64,000 nucleotides of DNA. Origin: Schistosoma haematobium. Lineage: Eukaryota; Platyhelminthes; Trematoda; Strigeidida; Schistosomatidae. The notes under the pieces were generated by a model that did not search any database, was not told where the DNA came from, and worked only from the letters and a program-made list of their open reading frames with translations. The DNA lies in the NCBI RefSeq assembly GCF_000699445.3, contig NC_067198.1, positions 34,624,536 to 34,688,535 of the forward strand, written 5' to 3'. This document shows, piece by piece, positions 36,563 through 48,856 of this stretch; position 1 is the first letter of the stretch, and every line of letters begins with the position of its first letter. The position numbers and the translations under genes were made by a program.

Positions 36563-39500
36563 AAATTGATATTCATCGAATTTGTGATTGGAATATATTT
36601 ACCTCCCTTGTATTAATACTATATCTTTTGTATTAACAGTTTATTATTATATTCAATGTTATGTTCCTTTTACAAGTTATTTTCTAATCATAAAACAATC
36701 AAGATTGTTATCTATAACGAAATGATACAACAAATATATCATTCGTTCGCATTCATGATGATAATATTCTCTATTGAATCACTTTCTATGCTGTAAGTTC
36801 ATAGATATTATCAAATATTTTTTAAGTAGATTATGTTGCCTTTTTATGTTAATGAAGTATAACTGGGATCTTTTAGGATAAGACAAACTTCTTCAAGGTG
36901 ATAAGTGGTGTTTTAATCCGGCAAGACTGTTCTTTTTGTTTAGTTATTTTCTAAAAGTTACAATCTTGATGGGTTAGTTTGCATATGTACTCAACAGACC
37001 ATATATATCAGTTTAATCCTCTCTTAGTCAAATGATTGAATGGAATAACTCGTTACTCATCTAAACAATATTCTTTGATTAGGCTTCATATATGCTGAGA
37101 TAATAAACTTTCTACACTCGTGTTTTTGTGTATTCGTCATTGATTGATGTAAACTTGAAAAGCATTTTAAATCACTAAACTTTAGCATAAAAGGCTACAT
37201 GTAACCGTCCACATCAGTTTATTAATTTTCAAATACCTAATACATACAATACACTCAATTTCAAAGTTATATGATTATAATGGCAGACGGATTGAAAGAA
37301 ATTTATCGATCTAATCAATCCACATAAAGGTCATTCAAAACGTTTTATCGATTGAAAGTTTAGTGTTGCACGTTGGTTTATTTACTTTGGATAATGTAAT
37401 CGTCCAAGTAGGTCGCAAATTTATATATAAGTAAGAGAATCCACTAGTTGTCTGCTCGATATATTTCATCACTAAATGACAATAGCTTAGAAAACTTGGA
37501 GAAATAATTCAGTGTAACATAGTTGTTTAGCTGAGTAAAGCGTACGGTATAGGTTATATTTCATTAGTTCCTTTTCGGTATCATTTTTTTATGGTAGCAA
37601 AGAATTGCTGATACCAATGGTACAACACTATCATTTTTACATCCTTCAGTCCTGTTTTTAAATAAAATTGCTGTTTGTTAAACACCTAGAAAATCTCGTA
37701 ACTAACCATTCATCTACCATAAACAATCAGGTTTGTGAGAGGAAAATAAAAATCTGCTACTATAATCTAATTTGTGTTGCCCATTGGAGAGTATCTAGTT
37801 TTTTTTCAAACCAGAAAACAACATTGCTCACTGTCCCGCTGTGATAAGTGATCGTTTAAAGTGGGTGACATGTATGCAACCACAGATATTCTCCAGATAG
37901 TTTGTTTATCAAGAGACTACTGAATAATCAATGTTAAAACTAGTTTTTTTCAAGTGAGTTTATTCTTATCGACAGTGAAGGATCGCAAACAGTAGCTTGC
38001 TTAGTTATAGAAAGTCGGTGAATACAATCAATTTATCTCGCAAAATTGATACACCTTACTATAAGTGTATTCAATCTTCCTAGAGCCTTTTGATTTCTCC
38101 GATAAATCATTTTTTTGGTTGATGTATTGGTCTACTTGGATTGTAACCAGTCCTAGTTTAACTGTTTTCACGTTTAACATGCTCATTTCTGCTTTACTTG
38201 AATCTTCTTTTCAGAGAAACATTCATTGGATTGAAAAAAGAAATAAACACTGAGCACAAAAGAGATATGCAAAATGAAATATTCTTATTTCCTAGACCTG
38301 ACATTATTCATCACCACTAATATGACTTCTCTTTTGACAATATATACATACCCTACCTTCATAAATCGATTAGTTCTTTCTACTAGTTTTACTGTTATAA
38401 ATCTTTGTAAAATAGACTATTACTTGTGTTAATTATAATCGCAGCAATAATTAACATTTTTATTATCATTGTTGTTGTTATGTAACATTGAAAGATATCT
38501 ATTGTTGCCATTTTTGCTTGAGGGTGGGGAGATTCTTCCATTTACTTCCAACATTCAGTTTATTGTGCAGTTCTATTGATTTGTTATTATATTTTGCTGA
38601 CATTGCTTCAGAACTATTTTTTTAAACTCTTGTTCAATGCCAATTTGTTTTTAGATATCTCATAGGCATTTACTATCATCATCATCATCACCGTCATAAT
38701 TATTATTATATCATCATTTATTTAACACAGCGTTTCTGTTTGTTTATTTGTCACATTGTAATTTCTCTTTTTTTTGTTTTATCTCTGTGAACTGAAATCT
38801 ATTTGAACAATGTAGTGTCAATGGTAATTATATATTTGTAATTTTTATCCCAGGTAATTCTCTCCATATACAATGTAAAGATACCGTTGCTTTTCCCTGT
38901 TTTCTTTGTTCATTATTTCTAGTCATTGTATATCAGTATTGTTATCATTATTATCACCATCGACACTGTTTATTTGTCTTTTATAAATAAATAATAAAAT
39001 TATTTGAAAAATTGTTGTAAACTACCAATCACCCTTTTTCTCTGTTTTATTTATTCTCATCTCTCTTTTGTTGTTGGTGGCTAACATACAACAAAATAGA
39101 GCCAAGAAAACTATGTCGTTTAATTTCTAAAGTAATAGAAGCTTCGAACCAATCAATTAAAACTAATGATCAGTATTTTATCGCGTTGACCATGTTTTCA
39201 CTTAATTCGATGTTTACCGCCAAGCAGTTTATAAATTTTCAGTGTCCATTTAATAACACCTTTTTAAGAAAATGAAAACTAGTTAAGCAATATGATATTA
39301 TTAAAAGTAGGATGTAAAAACGTACTAAATATATATTTTTAACGGACTTAAATTAAATGATATGACTAAACGATCTTTTCTCCTATTTGGTGACAACACG
39401 CAATAGTTATTCCTTATAGTTTGAAATTACGGGTCAAATACGTAGAAAACACTAAATGTATAAAATATATTTGGAAAAATGACGGGTTAAGGTATAAATA

Positions 39501-40202
39501 ATTGCAACATTTCTCCCAGCAACCTGGTTCAAATCTTAAGGAAATTTTGGGAATTTCTATTTGTCGTGATTTGAAATGGATACTGTGGGAGAGAAACAAC
39601 TGTGAGGAATATGCCATTCATTTTACGTCAATACTGGCCAATAAATGTGAACAAGTATTGGTCAAAAATGGAATAACAATGCCCTAAGCAACTCTAATGT
39701 TATGAAGTCTAGGTATTAACAAATAACCAATGGGGTGTATCTCTCATTTGTTTCGCTCCAACGACGACTAACGTATGAGCGTCAATCAGCGGAACTTCGA
39801 TACAATTAAGCATGGCTCAGTAGTTTTAGTGCACATACAACACTTGCAAACGTCAAACTAAGTTACAGATATCCTCCATCTCAATATCATGTACATAATT
39901 TACGGAAGTAATTGTCAGCAATACGATTAGTGTGATGTTAAGTTGAATTACGAGGTGATATCAACTGTAAAGCCCATTGAGAATCAAGAAGTATCATACA
40001 GCCGTCTGAGTACATGAATTGTTAATGAGTCACGAATTGAAACGCAACAGCTGTCACATTGCCATTTGAGCGTGAGAATATGTCATTACAAACAATTCAC
40101 ACATTTTTGTTAGAATAAATTTGACCTAGTATTGTTTCTAAACAAAACTCGATTTAAGACAATGTATAAATAAGTTCTATTTAAATGTAACACAAATATT
40201 CT
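36563..40202. other. convergent intergenic stretch / 3' UTRs
   Basis: AT-rich sequence between two convergent genes. It contains simple ATC/ATT-rich tracts (38.67-38.72 kb) and an unrecognised open stretch at 39502-39687 with no supporting splice or family signal. I see no RNA gene or recognisable mobile element. Confidence 0.5.
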
Positions 40203-40208
40203 TTTATT
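40203..40208 (-). terminator. polyadenylation signal of DHODH
   Basis: AATAAA on the minus strand about 20 nt after the DHODH stop codon, implying a very short 3' UTR. Confidence 0.6.
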
Positions 40209-40227
40209 AGAAAGAAAAAGCAGGTTT

Positions 40228-40593
40228 TTAGTCGGGAGTTAAAGATGTCATTTTTAATTTATTAATTTCTCTAGCGACTTTATGAGCAACCGGTGGTCCC
40301 TGATAAACAAAACTTGTATATAACTGTACTAAGCTAGCACCGGCATTTAACTTGGACAATGCATCTTCACCGCAGCTGATACCACCAACACCGATCAGGG
40401 GTATAGCACCTTTGGTTAATGCAGAAACTTTCCTTAAACAATCTGTTGATTTTTCAAATAATGGTCGACCGCTTAAGCCACCATATACAACATTTTGTTC
40501 ATTGTTCCCTGGTATTGGAGCAGCACCGCAAGCTACAGCCTCTTCATAAGTTGCAAGTGTTGTGTTTGAAATGATCATTCCATCTATTCGAGT
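40228..40593 (-). CDS. DHODH: DHODH exon 5, FMN phosphate site
   Basis: The acceptor is atttatag. It encodes [40 protein letters not shown] and [11 protein letters not shown], ending KMTSLTPD and a stop at 40228-40230. The segment before GGLSG ([17 protein letters not shown]) differs from the mammalian sequence. Confidence 0.95.
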   Translation of the reverse strand, partial: TRIDGMIISNTTLATYEEAVACGAAPIPGNNEQNVVYGGLSGRPLFEKSTDCLRKVSALTKGAIPLIGVGGISCGEDALSKLNAGASLVQLYTSFVYQGPPVAHKVAREINKLKMTSLTPD

Positions 40594-43500
40594 CTATAAA
40601 TTGAAAAGAGGTGTACTGTTAACTAAGGATGAATTAAGTGATATGGAAACAACCTAAGTTATTATTAGTAGGTTTATGTACTCGCTTTTGAGTCATAATT
40701 TGTAGACAAGGAGCATGGTTCGAACCAGCGTGCAACTCAATGGTTTACAATTACTAAATATCAATGGTAGTTTCTTCTACAATCGATTTATAAGACGATG
40801 TTAGTTTATTAACCTTCCGTTAGATTTATGCTCATCATGTTTTGCGTACATTAATTGTTTGAAATCATTCACACAGATTGTTGCTGGAAAAAGAGTTGTT
40901 AAAGCACACCAATTAAAATGAAATTGAGTAAAAGACAAAATAAATGCAAAAATTAAAGTATTCTCATCATTTTATCCATCATCCAGGTAATTGTTACTAA
41001 CAAGACAGATTTTCAATCCAACCACAAACATTTACTTTTCATAAATATCAATAAAAATAAGTGTTTTTGGAGGTGCTACGCTCTCTATAATGGACGGTTT
41101 AATTGTATTTACAGAAAGATAAAGAATCGATTCATTTTTACCACTGCAATCAATTCTGATTCATGTTTTAACAACAGAACAGAAATACAACACGAACCCT
41201 AATCAGGAAGTTTGCGCTTCTCTACACAGGTCAAATCGAAAGTCAGTGAATTCATAAACTTATGCCAAATTGCAGATTCATCATATTTACCTATTTTCCA
41301 ATCTACCATAACCCAAACTAACATAACTCGTAAGGAAGAGCAATGATTGATCATTATTCAGATTCATAACCGTTATGAATAACTTTGAGTTTGATGACCA
41401 CGAATTATCTATGAATTAATCACGTAACTATAAAGGTAATAAGAGATACATATTGAATGTTTTGAAGAGTACTTTGGGGTGGAAGTGACTGAGAGAGTTT
41501 ACTTTGAGTTCCATTAATCAATAAATAATAATAGTAATGACTATGGGTGATGGTATGCATATTGTATAACGGTCAATAATACTAACCAATAAATCCGAAT
41601 AAAAAGGCGAGTTCACGTTTTCTCTAACTCGATATAACATTTTATGACATTAGTTTTATTTGCAGTGTAATATCCTAGTCGGCATGATAACCGCTTCATC
41701 TTTTCCAGTGTAACATTATTTCTGGTTAATATGTTTGTATTAGTGTGATAAGTGTGAAATTTTGCCCAGTATGACAGTTATATTCTTTGTATTGCCGTCA
41801 GTTAACTTTTTTTGTATTTTGTAGTAACTCTGTATCGTTTCATTCATATGACGTTTATCGACTAATCAACAAGCGAATGGTAAAATCAGTATGTAAATGA
41901 GTGTATTTGGTTTAACGATAACAGTTTCGGACAATCTGTTTAAGGTTCTCGTTTTAGAAAGTCCATAAGCCTTCATCTGTATCAGTTTTTGTGTTATCGC
42001 TTCACATTATGGAAATTACAGTGGTTCCCAACTGTCAAGTATAGGTAGGAAGACCCCAGATACATCAGAAACTATACAAACATAACACTAACCGTCAATA
42101 ATCAAATTAAAAGTAGCTTTGATGAACGGTTTATTGACTGAAAATTAAGTATCAGTATAGGGTTGTGGAAATTATTAAGTTTTTGACTGAGATCTTGAAC
42201 CGATTGACGTTAAACCACCATTGAAAACCTGGAAGCACTGGACAGCCTTTTTGTCCAATTGTGCGACTCCTCAGCAGTGCGCATTCACGATCCCGCTCAC
42301 GGGATTCGAACCCAGGGCCTTCAGTCTTGCGCGCACTGCTGAGTCCCACAATAGGATGAAACAGCCGTCTAGTGCTTTTGTGTTCTCAATGATGGTCTAA
42401 CATCAATCGGTTCAAGATCTCAATGAAAGTTAAGTACCTAAACTATTGAATTAAAACTTCCCCGTTAACTTTTAAAAAATTCATACAAATTGATATGCAG
42501 TAATGAAAATAAAATATTATTGTTCATTGAGCGTGGAGCAATAGGCATTTAGTCCAATTAACTATCAAATATATGATTTCCCTTCCTGTCATTAATATCT
42601 ACTCTGGATTGGCTGACAATGACTGTTTGTAATTGTATTGAATAAAGTGTTAATCTAGTTCTTTATTCGGTATACAGCCTCTGCCAGAGAAGTCCTACTC
42701 ACTGCCTTTTCGTGGCGGGGGTGTTGTTTACGAAAATGAGAGGACGGAAAGTGAATGTTCGGCGCTTTAACCGGATCCAAAACCAATGGTGCACATGGGC
42801 TCCAGTATCCTGCGAGAACAAATGGCGTATGAACCAATTTTCGGTTGCCGGCTCCCATGGGACTACATCTCCTCACGATGCTCCAATGCCTTGTAGATCA
42901 GACCTTTAGGTCAAAGGCTAAGGGTATGGCCCCCTAAGAAAACCACCTGCTTCAGTCTGGGCACCCGGGCAGTATCACAGCCCACACACATAGACAAAAA
43001 TATGGTGTGGCGCATATATATTTGGTGCCCTCTTGTACCAATATTTATGTGTTCAAATAAAATAAAATAAAAATCTTTATTCTGAGTAATAAATCCTGAT
43101 TCCGGTATAATGTAACTAGTCTTATTATCGTATTAACGTCTTATCGTAATATACTACAGAGATAGTGGGATATATATAGAGAGAAAATATTTTAAACAAT
43201 CCATTATATCATAAATATTCCATGGAACTTGAATAATAAATCACATATTGTATATAAATGAATTTATTTACTAGTTTATAATGGAATGAAAACCTTTTGT
43301 TTTTTTGTTTTTTGAAAAACAAAATATGTTAGTACATTGTAATTAGACAAGTTTTTCATCTTCATAAGTTTATATAAACATTTTTCATAATTCTCAGTGT
43401 ATTAATGATGATGATTTCAATGGAAAATGTTTAGTATAATTTACCTGGAGTTAGATTTTATAGTTTTATCATCATTGGATCTCTTAAACTATTTCATTAT

Positions 43501-46500
43501 ATCACCTTAAATATTAGAATTAAAAACAAGTGAATTATATATTTTATATAAATATTCTTACTTTCGAATCCAAAGCAACTTCTACTATATCTTTTAAACT
43601 TTGATCATTTTCATCTGGAGAAATTTTTAATAAAATAGGAGTTTTTTTCAATAATTGATTTCGAGCTGATAAAACCTATGAAAAGATCATTTTTATTTAT
43701 TAAGTAACATATTCAAGATATTAAGTAGCATAACTATTGAATAAATCTGGTTATAATTCCATAATATATGCGATTTAACAGAAACCTTTTTTTTTAAAAA
43801 AAACTGATACTATTTTATTTTCAGAAGGGGTTTTGTGAAGATTTTTTTTAGAAATCTCACTGGTTAAAATCATGAGTCAATTAAAGCTAGACCATCATGG
43901 GAAACCTGGAATCACTGGACGGCCGTTTCGTTCTAGTATGGGACTCCTAAGCAGTGCGCATCCACGACCTCGCCCCCTGCGAGATTCAAACCCACGACCT
44001 ACTGGTTTCGCGCGCGAGCACATAACCACTAGACCACTGAGCTAGCATCCAACGGTGTTAATGTCTAACTTCAACCAATCCACGAAGTTGCGCCACTGTA
44101 CACCATTGTCTTCGGTGAGTTGATATCTCACAACCGACTATTTTATTTACTAATGAAGTTATTGAGTAGTATAGAATAACACTAAGAATATCTAAATTTG
44201 TAAAATTATTCCTAGCGATATAATCAAACAAATGCAATTAGAACGAGAAATATAGAAAACTGATGGGAAAAATAAGATTTTTTCTTATAAAAAAAAATGT
44301 ATTGCACAATAATGATAACCAAACTGATAAGATTATCATTTTAATATTTCATATACAACGTCATTCAATGTTTATAAATCTATAAAATATAGTTGACTGA
44401 TAAAATTACAGTTATGTAAAGTATAAATGAATCTATATAGCCGAGATGAATACCAACTGAAATTCTAAAGCATCGACAATTTCATTCGATTAAACAGAAA
44501 TAAGCAACTAGTGACCATCCTGTAAAGAGCTTCATAATACTACGCCTAAATAAGTAGAGTAAGAAATTCTGTTGAATAATAAAAAATCAACACCAATTTT
44601 TAAAAATTCTATGACAGTGTCAAATTTCAACGACAAATAAGAAGAATTAAAACGAACTAATGAACTGGGAAAATGTATACTTTAAGTAATTCTCAATATG
44701 GTATCGCTTCCGATGAACACTGTAAAATAAAGTTAATTACTTAGTTTCTTACAGTATATTAAAACTTGACATGATGGGCTACTGACGAATGCATTACATT
44801 CCAAAAGGTTCATATGGCTTTTGCCAACTTGCGTCACCTATGGCGAAGGCGAGATATCCGTATATCGATTAAAGGACGAGCAGTTCGTCTTGTTCTACTT
44901 TACGGCTGCGAAACACGGTTGTTAAGGGTAGAGGACACTCGTGAGTTACTAATATTTGATCACAGATGTCTTAGGAATATAGCCAGCATCTGCTGGGATC
45001 ACCGGGTAAGTAATAGTGAGGTTAGACCCAGGGTATTAGGAAATGATGGTAAATCAGTTGATGAGATTGTGGATCTTCGACGACTGCAATGGTTGGGCCA
45101 CGTATTACTCAAGCGCAACCACCGACTACCACGGTGCGCAATGCTGACTAGTGTTGGAGACGGATGGAAGAAAGTTAGAGCTGTATCACTACCAGAAGAA
45201 TAAACTGTGAGAGCATACAGTTTAAGAACATGAATAATAAATATATTGTTTACCACAAAAGTGAAGCTCACTCATCACAACGAGCAAAGCAAGACGTTCT
45301 CGCAGCATTACCGTTGAGACTACTCTAAGTTACTGAGTTATTTGACTTTCAGAGATTCAGTCTGAATGTCATCACCAAACAAAGCTCGAAATTCGATTTA
45401 AACATTTATACCAAATAACAATCTCCGTATTTGGTATGTGCTAAACTTACTTTAGATAAGAGATCGCGCAATTTTTCTCTAGTCTGTAGGGAGCGTAGTC
45501 CTGGAGTATTTGGACTAGACACATTGATTACTAAATAGTCAGCTACTTCGCCAAACTTCCGAACACCTGCCACATAATCAGCAGTTGGATCTGTACTTGT
45601 TTTATTGCAGCCTAAATTGACACCAATTACACCACGGCCTAAAACAGGTTAAATTGAGAAAATGTTATATATATAAACATAATTAGCTACCCTACTAGTT
45701 ACCACATATACTTGATTAAGTCAAACATTCACGTGAATGTTCATATATTGTGTGCAAGGCACTGGGACCACATGGATAGACAGAACTTTATAAATCAAGC
45801 AGGCCATTAAAACAGTTTACAAAATAAGTCAACATATATACATGATTAACATGAAAACTGCAAACTTTAAACAATCATTTAACTTGAATTTATAAACAAA
45901 TCCAAAAGAGTAGGGGGAGAAAATCAACTGAATGAAAACTTTCTGTGAATGATAAATACAATGACAAAAATATGAAGGAATATTTAAATTTAGTAAAATC
46001 AGTATACTTACAATTAGCCTACCTTCCCATGGACGATCTTTGAGTCTTTCATATACAGCATCATGTCCATCACTGTTAAACCCACATCTGAAATGATAAC
46101 AGAATGGAGAATGAATGAATGCGACCAGTAACACTTAGGAAAATACAATACAGATAATATAACTTGATTCGATTGTCACAACAGGCAAATCATTTAAATG
46201 CGTGAAGGTATTTGAGATGGTAAAAATACGCCGATCAGTGGGTTAGTGTTTGACTATGAAGTATTAACTAAAGGGTTAGAAACCCGCCCGATCCATTATG
46301 CTTGAGGTAATCACTTAGTAAAATCGATATACACGACAGGTGTATCTCAAAGTCAGTCCATAAACACTTAAACGGTACGTCTTATATTAAATGTAAAAGA
46401 CTCCAGTATTAACAGAATGCTATATAACGTACCAAATGATCACACAATATGCTTCAACAGCTGAATTGGTGACAGCATGTTTTGAAGGATGCCCTGATGA

Positions 46501-48856
46501 TTACGGATCCATGAAATTCCCACCCTATAAGTGCTCTTCGTGCTTCTCTGGAAAGGATTAGTGCAATTACTTGAGTATACAACAGCACTTCTCCCGAAGC
46601 TAATCTCTTCTGTCCAGCTTGCGTTCAATGGGTTTCACTTATTTTGAGAACCACCGAGTTGTATCCCCTCATTTTTGCGGCTATTTGCTTGGTGCTCACA
46701 GTTTCCTAAATTGTTCGGACATTCTATGTACTTATAATAATTGTTACTCTGGTTATGAAAAGGACATCGGTCTCATGATTTCCGAAGAATCTCGGCTTTC
46801 ATCATGAGGCATCATAACTATTATATATGGAGACTCTTCAACCTTTAGGGCAGAGTTTAAGTCGTTTAAATGATTTTTTCTGGTCAACGTTTTCTTAGCA
46901 AGGTTATTTTCTACGGGATGGAGTTGGTGACTTTATGCTCAACCCTGCTCCTTTATTCGGGCTTGAGACTGGCAGTAACCCTAGCAGGGTTACAGGCGGA
47001 GTCGAAATAGTCGTCTCCCAATCAAAGGGCATCTGTAGTGTCTGACAGTCTGCTCTATTGTACTTTATGGCTGTAAAATATAGTCTATGGAAATAGAAGA
47101 CAAATGTTAGCCAAAAGTTTAGGATTGCAGGTGTCTTTGGAACATTTCTGGCGTTTTATGAAACAACCAAGTGGGCAAAGTTGAGGTTAAACATAGAGTA
47201 GTTGGCAAGAGATGAGGTTGGAAATCATTGATTGATATGGTTAGGATATATGTTACGTAAGACCGACTATTGCCTACCTCAATAAGCGATGTTTAGTAGT
47301 GCAGAAGTAGGTTGAAAGACAACAGAGGGCGGATAAACCAAAACATGGCATCAATCCATGAATTAATTGAGCTTTGGTTTGGATCATGTTGGTAAATGCA
47401 GACTACCTGTTTGGGGTCCACATTTCAACTGTAAACTGTGGTTGAAGACTGGTACGGCCGAGGGTGGGGAAAGTTATCTCTCCTTCTCGAAATGCTCTCA
47501 CATGACTACGCGTATACAGCCACTGCCAGGGAAGTCCTACTCACTCCCTTCTTGTGGCGGGGGTATTTATTTATAATTTAAACACATAAATACTGGCACA
47601 AGGAAGCACCAAACTGATATGCGCCACATAAATCAAATGGTTTATGTGAGAGCCGGGATACTGCCAGGGTGCGCAAACCGAAACAGGTCGTTTTCTTAGG
47701 AGGCCACACCCCGAGCCCTTGACCTAAAGGTCTAATCCACAAGGCAGTGGAGCTACGTCAGAAGATGCAGTCTCATGGTAGCCGGTGACCAACGATCGGT
47801 TCATACTCCACTTGTTCCCTCAGGATGTTGGAGCCCTTGTACACCATTGGTTTGGGATCAGGGTTTTCCAACTTTCCTCAGTGGACCCTCCATATTCACT
47901 AACCCGGTTGAAGCGCTGGATAGAAGTAGTGTGACTCATTATACTGGAGTCGGAGTCGTGAATATATTAGCGTAGTGAGTGCCACTTTTCAAACCACATT
48001 CCCACGAATAAGTCTTCTATCTTATCATTGTTGCCACATTATATCGATCTTTTCTGTTATTATTATCTTGCCATGCTAATTTGGTATGGCTATAAGCCAA
48101 CGCACATCTGTACCAGGTTCTAAGTTGATGATGTCCGTTTGTTTATAAAAGCTTAACTGTATGAAGTATGAACGGTGAGTTTACATAGGTGTAGGGAATG
48201 AGTGAGACAAATAGAATAATGCCAACTGAGCAATAAAACAAAGATCAATACTTACAATTATATTGCTTCAGTTCGTATGTGCATAAGTTATCCATAAATA
48301 TCATTATTTGCTTAATATAACCTTCCATTTAGAGTTATTCATTAAAACAGACTGAGTAAATCACACTTTAGATATGATTGTTATGGGCTACTGAAAGATT
48401 CAAACAGTTACTTTACAAAGTAGAAAGTTATCCTTACCGGTTTATTACCGCTTCTTTCTTGGTCCATCTGAATATACGAGGACGTGTGTTACCTGGCTGA
48501 GGATCCGGGGTGACAGTTCCAACTTCAATATGTGAAAATCCTGCATTTAAGAGACCCATAAATGCCTCTCCATTTTTATCAAAACCTGCAGCTAATCCTA
48601 TGGGATGGTCGAATTCGAGTCCAAAAACTTTACATTTGAGGTGAGGGAATGAGTTTCGAGGTTTATGTGGTATAAAACCATGACTTGCTAAGTAAACTGA
48701 TAAATTGTGGGCAGTTTCACCATCACGGACTAAGATACGGGCAGTAGGTAGAAACCAATCCTTATAGAAGTGCTCATTTCCAGAATACAAAGCTTCTGCA
48801 GTGAACAATCCAAATCCAAGACTTAAAACTCCAAGAGATGTCCTAATTCTACTCAT
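40228..48856 (-). CDS. DHODH: dihydroorotate dehydrogenase (quinone), class 2, mitochondrial
   Basis: Five exons join in phase: 48856-48438, 46087-46023, 45638-45451, 43675-43562 and 40593-40228, giving 383 residues (human enzyme about 395). The enzyme oxidises dihydroorotate to orotate with FMN and ubiquinone at the inner mitochondrial membrane, the fourth step of pyrimidine synthesis. The N-terminus has a hydrophobic segment ([11 protein letters not shown]) and a class 2 helical region. Family motifs in order: [47 protein letters not shown], the active-site block [11 protein letters not shown] with its catalytic Ser, [31 protein letters not shown] and GASLVQLYT. No disruption is seen, so it should be functional. 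Its introns carry retroelement pieces. No TATA box is evident upstream of the ATG. Confidence 0.96.
42165..42440. mobile_element. inverted pair of hammerhead-type short elements
   Basis: 42165-42335 is a minus copy (tail, hammerhead relic, B-box GGTTCGAATCCC). From about 42336 a plus-strand copy of the hammerhead-to-tail half follows (CACTGCTGAGTCCCACAATAGGATGAAACAG). The arms of about 100 bp are near-complementary and would fold into a long hairpin in the DHODH pre-mRNA. Confidence 0.7.
42669..43073 (+). mobile_element. repeat A, 5'-truncated copy with TSD
   Basis: It covers the family from tatacagcctctgcc to an AAATAAAATAAAATAAAA tail, flanked by TCTTTATTC at 42660-42668 and 43074-43082. 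It lies in DHODH intron 4, antisense to the gene. Confidence 0.8.
43562..43675 (-). CDS. DHODH: DHODH exon 4
   Basis: A 38-codon exon between ttttcatag and TCGAAA|gtaaga. It encodes [20 protein letters not shown] and onward to VEVALDSK, including the Lys of the (V/L)KI(A/S)PD motif that contacts FMN in the family. Confidence 0.93.
43875..44125 (-). mobile_element. tRNA-derived short element with hammerhead relic
   Basis: The minus strand shows the A-box region GCTCAGTGGTCTAGTGGTTA (44041-44022), a B-box-like GGTTTGAATCTC and the hammerhead-like CTTAGGAGTCCCATACTAGAACGAAACGG, then the shared tail. The core has lost CUGAUGA. It lies in DHODH intron 3 in sense orientation. Confidence 0.7.
44126..44811 (-). 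other. DHODH intron 3, unassigned part
   Basis: AT-rich intron sequence between a short element and a LINE fragment. Nothing is recognised. Confidence 0.45.
44812..45178 (+). mobile_element. LINE RT C-terminal fragment
   Basis: An open frame reads [49 protein letters not shown] and [15 protein letters not shown] to GDGWKKVRA. It is nearly identical to 25.55-25.91 kb, including shared unusual residues. It ends abruptly at both sides and lies antisense in DHODH intron 3. Confidence 0.8.
45451..45638 (-). CDS. DHODH: DHODH exon 3, active-site block
   Basis: It lies between gttttag and TCTAAA|gtaagt. It encodes [13 protein letters not shown] and onward through [19 protein letters not shown], which contains the catalytic Ser loop of class 2 enzymes. 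Confidence 0.95.
46023..46087 (-). CDS. DHODH: DHODH exon 2
   Basis: A 65-nt exon between catttcag and GGGAAG|gtaggc. It encodes [20 protein letters not shown] and E, continuing the INR(C)GFNS motif of the family. Phases match both neighbours. Confidence 0.93.
46614..47005. repeat. repeat B, copy 2
   Basis: It matches 2728-3105 along its length (ccagcttgcgttcaatgggtttcacttatt at the start, ttttctacgggat further on, and an aggcggag end). It directly precedes a LINE RT fragment. Confidence 0.6.
47010..47450 (+). mobile_element. decayed LINE 3' fragment
   Basis: Broken frames read the RT C-terminal region: [12 protein letters not shown] near 47.06 kb, then [12 protein letters not shown] and [17 protein letters not shown] (47.37-47.43 kb). 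It is interrupted at 47451 by repeat A. Confidence 0.65.
47451..47563 (+). mobile_element. repeat A, 5' portion
   Basis: It runs from ggtacggccgag to cttgtggcggggg of the family, in plus orientation, and joins directly to the tail of a minus-orientation copy. Confidence 0.7.
47565..47921 (-). mobile_element. repeat A, 3' portion, inverted
   Basis: A minus-orientation copy with its (AAATA)-type tail at the left (tatttatttataattt) and its 5' truncation at about 47921. Together with the preceding plus piece it makes an inverted composite. Confidence 0.75.
48438..48856 (-). CDS. DHODH: DHODH exon 1
   Basis: It starts [18 protein letters not shown], a short basic then hydrophobic N-terminus fitting a mitochondrial signal-anchor. 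It continues through [11 protein letters not shown] and [15 protein letters not shown] to AVIN. The donor is AACCG|gtaagg, leaving two bases that pair with A at 46087 to give Arg. Confidence 0.95.

Larger units (their letters stand above)
40594..43561 (-). other. DHODH intron 4 with two repeats
   Basis: A 3-kb intron. It holds an inverted pair of tRNA-derived elements at about 42.17-42.44 kb and a repeat A copy at 42.67-43.07 kb. The stretch 40.6-42.1 kb shows no recognisable element. Confidence 0.7.
46088..48437 (-). other. DHODH intron 1 with several repeats
   Basis: A 2.3-kb intron with repeat B (46.61-47.0 kb), a LINE fragment (47.01-47.45 kb) and two repeat A pieces in opposite orientation (47.45-47.92 kb). 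The parts 46.1-46.6 and 47.93-48.43 kb show nothing recognisable. Confidence 0.65.
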
